Source of the DNA: an uncultured Bacteroidales bacterium
GTDB lineage: Bacteria > Bacteroidota > Bacteroidia > Bacteroidales > Paludibacteraceae
Reading direction: 5' to 3'
NCBI GenBank assembly: GCA_946614295.1
Contig: CAMOGT010000004.1
Coordinates: 23,223 to 87,222 of the forward strand
Length of the DNA stretch: 64,000 nt
Shown: positions 59,185-64,000 of the stretch, piece after piece
Position numbering within the stretch: position 1 is the first letter of the stretch
Layout of the letters: each line of letters starts with the position of its first letter
The notes under the pieces: model-generated
Database searches by the model: none
What the model saw: only the letters and a program-made list of their open reading frames with translations
Told to the model about the DNA's origin: nothing
Made by a program: the position numbers and the translations under genes

Positions 59185-60093
59185 ATGAAACATTTAAATG
59201 TCTTGATACTTCTATTGTTCCCGGTTGGGATGTGGGCGGAAATTCATCTGCCGGACTCTGTGTGGACTGTTCATCAGAAAGATGGTCACCACCACGCGGA
59301 GCAAAACGAGATATGGCTCTCTGCCGACCGCCCGGGCATGGGCACGGGTTCGGAGGTTCTGGACAGGGGGTATATCCAATGGGAGACGGGATTTGAGTGC
59401 GCGCACTCGTTGGGAGCCCACCTGATCGGTCTGCCGGACGCATTGTTCCGGTTCGGCTTGCACAAGCGGGCGGAGCTGCGTCTGGGGTATTCGGGTACGC
59501 TGCTTGTGAACGACAAACCGAACACGGATCCCGCCACTCTGGGCGAACAGACCTATATGCCCTCGTGGCTGATGGTAGGCAGCAAAATTCTGCTATGGGA
59601 CCACCACGGCGGCTCACTGGACTGGAAATGGGTGCCGCGCACAGCACTGATGGCAAATATCGGAGTACCGCTGACCAAAGCGATGGCGGATTTCATGCCG
59701 GTGGCGGGAACGATTGATCTGCTCTTTGAGCACGAGGTGTTAGAGTGGCTCTCCATCGGGTATGACGTAGGTGCGCACTGGGTGGACTGGGCGCCGGCAC
59801 CGGATGTGTTCGCTTCGCTGTGCATCAATTTCGAGCCGACGGACCACCTCGGGCTCTTCATCGAGAGTTATAATATCTTCGACCCCGATTTCCAAGATGA
59901 GCACGGCAGGTACTATACGCATTGCGACATCAGTATGGATTTCGGTCTGACCTACGCCGTCCATCCGCGCGTGCAGCTGGACGCACATGTCGGCTTTAAT
60001 CTGTACGACACCGAGCCGCTGCTCTCCGGTCCCAAGAACTACGTGTTTGCCGGTCTGGGCGTAACCTGGCTCATATGGCACCCGAATAAATAA
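59185..60093 (+). CDS. Outer-membrane protein of the phenol-degradation-transporter-like kind
   Basis: 302 residues from ATG 59185. Signal peptide 1-18 (ends GMWA). A beta-rich body with HLIGLPDALFRFGLHKRAELRLGYS, GVPLTKAMADFMPVAGTIDLLFE, SYNIFDPDFQDEHGRYYTHCD and a last strand YVFAGLGVTWLIWHPNK. The order resembles Phenol_MetA_deg-type barrels that Bacteroidetes annotate as 'transporter'. Substrate unknown. A longer frame from 59143 lies in the promoter and is rejected. Confidence 0.72.
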   Translation: MKHLNVLILLLFPVGMWAEIHLPDSVWTVHQKDGHHHAEQNEIWLSADRPGMGTGSEVLDRGYIQWETGFECAHSLGAHLIGLPDALFRFGLHKRAELRLGYSGTLLVNDKPNTDPATLGEQTYMPSWLMVGSKILLWDHHGGSLDWKWVPRTALMANIGVPLTKAMADFMPVAGTIDLLFEHEVLEWLSIGYDVGAHWVDWAPAPDVFASLCINFEPTDHLGLFIESYNIFDPDFQDEHGRYYTHCDISMDFGLTYAVHPRVQLDAHVGFNLYDTEPLLSGPKNYVFAGLGVTWLIWHPNK

Positions 60094-60130
60094 TGACCGA
60101 GAGAAAAAATACATAAAAATGATGTACGTT

Positions 60131-60161
60131 CTTGCGTATATCGTTTTTTTTCGTAATTTTG
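60131..60161 (+). promoter_or_regulatory. Upstream promoter of the AT-rich island
   Basis: CTTG (60131-60134), 19 nt, TAATTTTG (60154-60161). First of two tandem promoters before the HTH-like gene. Confidence 0.75.
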
Positions 60162-60177
60162 CCGCAATATAATCAAT

Positions 60178-60196
60178 TTTATCAAGATTTGATAAA
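60178..60196. promoter_or_regulatory. Operator-like palindrome between the tandem promoters
   Basis: TTTATCAA-GAT-TTGATAAA, perfect 8-bp arms. It lies downstream of the first start site and upstream of the second promoter, where a repressor encoded by the adjacent gene could act. Confidence 0.6.
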
Positions 60197-60208
60197 TTAA
60201 AACTAAAA

Positions 60209-60240
60209 TTTGCTTACGTGAATTTTTTTTTGTAACTTTG
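60209..60240 (+). promoter_or_regulatory. Second promoter of the AT-rich island
   Basis: TTTG (60209-60212), 20 nt, TAACTTTG (60233-60240); start near 60247. Confidence 0.83.
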
Positions 60241-60250
60241 CATCGTTTTT

Positions 60251-60269
60251 CGATATTAAGCTGATATCG
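60251..60269. promoter_or_regulatory. Palindrome before the HTH-like gene
   Basis: CGATAT-TAAGCTG-ATATCG, 6-bp arms, ending 4 bp before the ATG and lying in the predicted 5' leader; it could be an operator or a hairpin that hides the start. Confidence 0.5.
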
Positions 60270-60273
60270 TTTT

Positions 60274-60972
60274 ATGAAAAAGGTGAAACCGATACATATA
60301 GGTACTGTCGTAAAAAAAGAATTAGAGCGGCAAGGACAAACTGTTGAGTGGCTGGCATTGAATATTCCGACATCCGCTCCCAATTGCTATAAAATGTTAA
60401 ATTCGGCTTCCATAAATACAGATGTACTAATGCGTATATCAGTTGCATTGGAACATAATTTCTTTGCTGATATAGCAAAGTTTTTTGATGACTATGAGGT
60501 TGGTCCAGACATAGATGCACATATATTTGCTTGGCGATTCAATTCACTTATAGAGCCCGTACTGAAGGCAAATGGCTATACAGGGAAAATAAATACTAAT
60601 GGTAATATTGTATTGGATATAGATGGTTTAGAACTGGAAATTTACCATCATGCACTTACCTGCATATATAGTGTTAGTGTGTGCCTTCAATTTAGTTTTA
60701 ATCAAGAACGATTAAATGGAATTGATGTATGGGGGAAAATTGCTCTTGCGAATGAATTGATGGCATTGCGGTCAGCAATTCAAGTTCGATACAGGGCAGA
60801 TGAGGATAAAGTTATTATAGAATATCCTTGCTATATTGACACACCAGACGATTTAATCGGGCATATGGAATACGCTTTGTATCTTTATAAAGAATTACTG
60901 AAGAAAATGGCAGATGCTATTCCTTTTTACATCGAACATTATCCTAAAGAAGATAATCTCAACAAAACATAA
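60274..60972 (+). CDS. HTH-like N-terminal domain fused to a YbjN/chaperone-like domain
   Basis: 232 residues. Residues 1-65 (IHIGTVVKKELERQGQTVEWLALNI..., INTDVLMRISVALEHNFF) match the small DNA-binding-like domain common in Bacteroidetes regulators. Residues about 85-225 form an alpha/beta unit with GYTGKINTNGNIVLDIDGLELEI-type strands and a C-terminal helix (DDLIGHMEYALYLYKELLKKM), resembling YbjN/CesT-type chaperone folds. The second assignment is weak. Preceded by two promoters and two palindromes, consistent with autoregulation. AT-rich codon use unlike the genes before 60 kb. Confidence 0.6.
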   Translation: MKKVKPIHIGTVVKKELERQGQTVEWLALNIPTSAPNCYKMLNSASINTDVLMRISVALEHNFFADIAKFFDDYEVGPDIDAHIFAWRFNSLIEPVLKANGYTGKINTNGNIVLDIDGLELEIYHHALTCIYSVSVCLQFSFNQERLNGIDVWGKIALANELMALRSAIQVRYRADEDKVIIEYPCYIDTPDDLIGHMEYALYLYKELLKKMADAIPFYIEHYPKEDNLNKT

Positions 60973-60978
60973 AGAAAT

Positions 60979-61353
60979 ATGACACCACAAGAATTGGAAA
61001 ATATATTTCCCTCTATAGTGAGAAGTGAGAGCAAGTTGCGGATTTGGTTGAACAATGGTACTTACTATCTATACGCATGGTATAATAACAAGTCGTTGTT
61101 TCTACACCCGCTCGCAGAAGCGAAAGTCCCCCCATATGACCCTTTTCTATGGCATAGTTCCAAAATCTATGACTTGTTTGAAAAGATTGTGCGAATAGAA
61201 AACTATGATGGGGATGTATTAAAACCTATTTATACCAAGTTTGACGGGGTGATTTCAAAAGATGAACCTTTGGTCAAAGTCGGCTACAAATATTACACCG
61301 AGAAATATTTACAACATATACTCGATAAGTTCGCCCCAATAGGGATGGCATAA
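60979..61353 (+). CDS. Unrecognised small protein, 124 residues
   Basis: No family recognised. Soluble, aromatic-rich (YYLYAWYNNKSLFLHP, KVGYKYYTEKYLQHILDKF), no signal peptide. It begins 6 bp after the HTH-like gene and is probably cotranscribed. The size and style resemble immunity or accessory proteins found in cassettes, but nothing in the sequence proves this. Confidence 0.55.
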   Translation: MTPQELENIFPSIVRSESKLRIWLNNGTYYLYAWYNNKSLFLHPLAEAKVPPYDPFLWHSSKIYDLFEKIVRIENYDGDVLKPIYTKFDGVISKDEPLVKVGYKYYTEKYLQHILDKFAPIGMA

Positions 61354-61417
61354 ATATAAAACGGAGTAAGCCGAAAATCCGATAAAGAGTAGGCAAAATG
61401 ATATAAATGTAAAAAAA

Positions 61418-61690
61418 ATGAAAACAACATTGAAAGTATTAGCCCCATTTGGAACGGCTGTTATTACAGTTATCGTTTTTTATTTACTAGGAGTAGTATT
61501 TTTATTATTAGGTTTTATCTTCTATTTATTTGATTTAGAGGCGATTGTAGAGATATTTGAAAATATTACCAATTTTTGCTTTTTATTTTCAGGAGAATAT
61601 CCATTAGGATCTACTGTTGTATCTATAATGTTTTGGATTATAATTACAATCATTGTCGAGATAATGATTGAGGATGGAGATATGAATTAA
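61418..61690 (+). CDS. Unrecognised small membrane protein, 90 residues
   Basis: Two or three hydrophobic helices (about 8-42 and 64-82), with an acidic loop FDLEAIVEIFENI between, and an acidic C-terminus (IEDGDMN). Starts 64 bp after the previous gene. No family recognised. Confidence 0.5.
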   Translation: MKTTLKVLAPFGTAVITVIVFYLLGVVFLLLGFIFYLFDLEAIVEIFENITNFCFLFSGEYPLGSTVVSIMFWIIITIIVEIMIEDGDMN

Positions 61691-61736
61691 CATATACTTA
61701 TCAATTATTGATGTTTGAATTTAAATAGAATAATTA

Positions 61737-62189
61737 ATGTCTGTACTCATAAAGAAAATAACTCAACGTCACAGTTATGGAGCAATAATCATCCAAGAAT
61801 TCAACAAAATCGGATTGTTAGCACATGAAATATGGGAGGGGATTGAAGAATTTTTCTTTGATTACAATAATGAAGGTACGCTAATTAATATGAGAATAAT
61901 TTGCCCAGATGGAAAAACTGATGATGTAAAAATAGTTGATTCTAAAGAAAGGAGCATACTCCCTCCAGACGAATATAAATATGATGAACAAGGTCGTATA
62001 ATTGAAAAAAAATCATATCTGCCAGGTTTGAGATGGTCAGCTGATAATCCTCTACTTGAGGAAAATATAGAACGCTATAGCAACTATGATGAATACGGAA
62101 ATTGGTTGCACTCGGATTTATATGGACTTAATAAAGATGGGAAAGAGTATTTTTACAGTTCCTGCAATCGTGAAATAGAATATTATTGA
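61737..62189 (+). CDS. Protein with YD/RHS-like motifs, 150 residues
   Basis: The second half reads KYDEQGRIIEKKSY and, 35 residues later, YDEYGNWLHSDLY, then DGKEYFYSSCNREIEYY. These are YD-repeat-like units as found in RHS-type proteins and in small Bacteroidetes proteins near toxin cassettes. No signal peptide. Too short to be a toxin core; an orphan fragment or immunity-like role is possible. Confidence 0.55.
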   Translation: MSVLIKKITQRHSYGAIIIQEFNKIGLLAHEIWEGIEEFFFDYNNEGTLINMRIICPDGKTDDVKIVDSKERSILPPDEYKYDEQGRIIEKKSYLPGLRWSADNPLLEENIERYSNYDEYGNWLHSDLYGLNKDGKEYFYSSCNREIEYY

Positions 62190-62192
62190 CTT

Positions 62193-62630
62193 ATGAAAAA
62201 TATATTATACATACTTTGTGTCTTTGTAATTATCTTAGCTTCCTGCAATCGTCCGCAATTAGTATTTCTCAACGGAGAACCTATTGAGGGGACGCCGCAA
62301 GAATTCATAGAGCGTTCAAACTATTGCGGAGTGGACTCTGCCAATAACCCTATTTATTTCCCCTCTTACGATAGTACCGGCATAGAAAATATAATACTTG
62401 TTTCAGGAATTCCGACAGATGAGGATGTCGTTCCTTTCTGGGTTTATTTTGATACAAACGAACACGGACAAATAAAAAAACTACGTGCTGAAGCTGTTAT
62501 TTCCGAACAGGATATTCCTGTAGCGAAAGAAAAAGCAGAAATGACCCACGCGCAAATGGAATATTCCTTGTGGGACGGAAATAGCGAACCAATACTATAC
62601 AAAATCTATATAACCTACGAACACAAATGA
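62193..62630 (+). CDS. Unrecognised lipoprotein, 145 residues
   Basis: Signal peptide with lipobox ILASC (Cys 18), then a small soluble domain with VFLNGEPIEGTPQEFIE and VPFWVYFDTNEHGQIKKL. No family recognised. Begins 3 bp after the YD-like gene and overlaps the next gene by 4 bp (ATGA). Confidence 0.6.
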   Translation: MKNILYILCVFVIILASCNRPQLVFLNGEPIEGTPQEFIERSNYCGVDSANNPIYFPSYDSTGIENIILVSGIPTDEDVVPFWVYFDTNEHGQIKKLRAEAVISEQDIPVAKEKAEMTHAQMEYSLWDGNSEPILYKIYITYEHK

Positions 62631-63235
62631 AAACTAAAAAACTCATCCTTTGCGCTGCTTTTGGCGAGTTGGCATACACGGCATATTTAGTCGTGCGGTT
62701 TATAATATCAACCGTTCATCCGGTCAAGTATCACTTTGATTTAGTGCAAGATATATGCCAGCGTTCTATATCCGATATACTGCTGGTAAGCATAATTATT
62801 GCTTGCTTCGCGTTAATACAATCTTTCCCAAAACAAACAACAAAACCATTTCGGATATTCACTTTTTGTTTTGCTGCATTATTGGCAACATCCACTATTA
62901 CAGCACTCATACATCCATATTTATATTTTGGTGCTTATTATTGCTTTCTTCCATTTTGGCTGAGAATAACATTGCTGGTTGTAGGCTTCGTGTGGCTGCT
63001 ATTACTTGCAAGACAACAAGAAGAAACGACTATGCCTAAAGCCTTGAAGGTGATTTTTTATATAGGAATAGCACTTCTTGCTTTACCTATTATATTAGAA
63101 ATCATCTCCGGCATCTCATACCTTTTTTCCGGGCGTTTTTTATTCCTTCATTCTCACGCAATCCGTACATGGGTACGTTTATTAGCGCCTGCCATTTTGT
63201 TTCCGTTTCTTTGCTTCTTGTGGAAAACTAAATAA
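62627..63235 (+). CDS. Unrecognised multi-pass membrane protein, 202 residues
   Basis: About six hydrophobic helices spaced through the protein (first near 8-28, last near 182-198), with short basic loops. No family recognised. Translationally coupled to the lipoprotein gene, so the two may form an envelope complex. Last gene of the AT-rich island. Confidence 0.6.
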   Translation: MKTKKLILCAAFGELAYTAYLVVRFIISTVHPVKYHFDLVQDICQRSISDILLVSIIIACFALIQSFPKQTTKPFRIFTFCFAALLATSTITALIHPYLYFGAYYCFLPFWLRITLLVVGFVWLLLLARQQEETTMPKALKVIFYIGIALLALPIILEIISGISYLFSGRFLFLHSHAIRTWVRLLAPAILFPFLCFLWKTK

Positions 63236-63815
63236 TAGTACATTCTGTAGAAGTAGCGCGAGAGTGGCTTGAGAGTGAAGGAGTGCGACGGAACTCACTC
63301 CGAGTGAAGTGCCCGAATAGTCCCCACTATGAGGACAAGCACGAACATAGAACATTTTTGTTATGTCAGTATTGTCAGTTTCCCTATTTTGTTTAATTTG
63401 ATTAATTGGTGAATTATTCTAATTTTGGGCAATTTTGGATAATTTTTGACTAACCAAACTGGCAAAACTGACATGCATTTTTTTGTTCTGACCGTTTTGA
63501 CCTTTTTGACCGTTTCGCCCCAAACGGTCAAAAAGGTCAATTCGGTCATTCCGTTTTTTTGCCATTTTTGCCATTTCTGCCATGTCAAAATTCTTTCTTC
63601 TTTTACCCCGAATCGGATTCGGGGGTTCTTTAAATCGTTATATATTCTTGTATATTCTTAGTCATCCGTTATCCATTACCGAACCAATTGCCTACCTATC
63701 TCTGTCCAATGTCGGTTCAAACACCCCAAAATCAGCAGACCTTATGCTGACCTTGCGCAGAGGTTAGGTAGAGGTTAGCAATCTTCCAAATCTTAATAAT
63801 CGGCAATTAAAATAA
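63236..63815. other. About 580 bp without a convincing gene
   Basis: The first 160 bp can be read on the plus strand as an open frame without a start codon (63235-63399, VEVAREWLESEGVRRNSLRV, then KCPNSPHYEDKHEH and CQYC). This could be a decayed zinc-finger or primase-like fragment. Then comes a 60-bp hairpin (63489-63548), a palindrome CCGAATC-G-GATTCGG (about 63609-63623), and repeat-like stretches sharing GTCCAATGTCGGTTCA with the RNase gene. The two short ORFs over the hairpin are low-complexity and rejected. Confidence 0.5.
63489..63548. repeat. 27-bp inverted repeat, 6-nt loop
   Basis: The left arm (63489-63515) and right arm (63522-63548) match at 25 of 27 positions; the inner 19 bp are perfect. 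The arms are built of TGACC(T/G)TTT units. It could be an extrachromosomal-type hairpin, a recombination scar or a strong RNA structure. Confidence 0.85.
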
Positions 63816-63844
63816 CCACGGGCGACACATTGTGCCGCCCGTGG
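63816..63844 (-). terminator. Terminator of the partial minus-strand gene
   Basis: CCACGGGCG pairs perfectly with CGCCCGTGG, with an inner CAC/GTG step. On the minus strand it is followed by TTATTTTAATT and lies 17 bp after the stop codon. Confidence 0.88.
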
Positions 63845-63860
63845 TGTTGGTCAACTGTGA

Positions 63861-64000
63861 TTATGACTCAAGCCATTTTTCCAATACCGGATCTGCAATA
63901 TATATACCATCTATACGTCGTTCAATCAATTCTTTGTTAGTCAGTACATTGATTAAGCGTGTAATATTGGATTTAGTACCGAGATTGTAATTTTCGAGTA
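63861..64000 (-). CDS. C-terminal end of a probable AAA-type ATPase, cut by the window
   Basis: The last 46 codons are on the minus strand, ending at the TAA complementary to 63861-63863. The residues LGTKSNITRLINVLTNKELI, then ERRIDGIYIADPVLEKWLES, are the winged-helix tail seen at the end of archaeal-type/Bacteroidetes ATPases of the 'ATP-binding protein' kind (helix, basic turn, DPxFxxW). Too short for certainty; a terminator follows directly. Confidence 0.6.
   Translation of the reverse strand, partial: LENYNLGTKSNITRLINVLTNKELIERRIDGIYIADPVLEKWLES

Noticed and set aside
60274..63235. A toxin-antitoxin or polymorphic toxin cassette
   Set aside because: Attractive by gene size and composition, but no toxin, nuclease or transposase domain is visible, so only an unassigned island is reported.
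63361..63661. Two short frames over the large hairpin
   Set aside because: Low-complexity translations (repeated KWQ or LTFLTV) of the TGACC repeat, without start context.

Overview
The window comes from a member of the Bacteroidota, almost certainly order Bacteroidales; the family cannot be fixed from sequence alone. The evidence is: at least ten promoters of the Bacteroidetes type (TTTG/CTTG, 19-20 nt, TAnnTTTG); a short primary sigma factor of the sigma-ABfr kind; GldD; three proteins with the short C-terminal tail typical of type IX secretion cargo; Porin_10, Wzi and DUF4254 proteins; and A-rich rather than Shine-Dalgarno leaders. Most of the window is gene-dense and moderately GC-rich. 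The right end (about 60.1-63.8 kb) is clearly AT-rich and looks acquired.

Layout. 1-7.5 kb: engB (cut by the window edge), a TonB-dependent receptor, mutS, mltG and a Usp-like gene. 7.6-9.1 kb: a small terminated RNA, then initiator tRNA cotranscribed with a secreted nuclease. 9.1-12.1 kb: glgP with a long repeat-rich, hairpin-rich leader and a promoter interleaved with that of an N-terminally short RNase II/R protein. 13.5-14.5 kb: a small barrel protein and a 59-residue ribbon-helix-helix-like protein. 14.5-26.3 kb (minus strand): manC, glycogen debranching enzyme, GT4 glucan synthase, GH57 protein, Porin_10, clpC and trxA, then tRNA-Arg with rpoD. 26.3-32.2 kb: gldD, a GGGP synthase-TadA fusion, a 7TM-HD phosphodiesterase, a dus gene and a BASS transporter. 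32.2-40.4 kb: secreted CTD proteins (a chitobiase-domain protein, a CE12 esterase, an M6 protease) around mlaE-mlaF, xth and lptB. 40.4-52.1 kb: a surface polysaccharide/LPS locus (Kelch lipoprotein, Wzi, fucosyltransferase, DUF4254, GT9, LPS kinase, GT2, two GT4, a Wzy/ligase protein and an LTA-synthase-like transferase). 52-59 kb (minus): two outer-membrane proteins, dnaJ, grpE and an acyl-CoA synthetase. 59-60.1 kb: another outer-membrane protein. 60.2-63.2 kb: six unrecognised small genes behind tandem promoters and palindromes. 63.2-64 kb: a non-coding stretch with a large hairpin and the end of an ATPase-like gene.

The most striking feature is not a gene. The chromosome carries many short, degenerate tandem repeats with fixed periods (mostly 7 bp, also 9, 11, 15 and 16 bp). 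They sit between genes, over start and stop codons and in promoter regions, and also in frame inside conserved proteins (EngB, the TonB receptor, the RNase, ManC, a GT9 protein, the debranching enzyme, two signal peptides). A 16-bp family forms the joint of the GGGP synthase-TadA fusion. This looks like a repeat system that invades genes and reshapes proteins.

Functionally the window joins glycogen turnover (glgP, debranching enzyme, GT4, GH57), envelope building (mltG, mla, lptB, LPS/capsule genes, manC), proteostasis (clpC, trxA, dnaJ, grpE) and protein export to the surface (gldD and CTD-bearing cargo).
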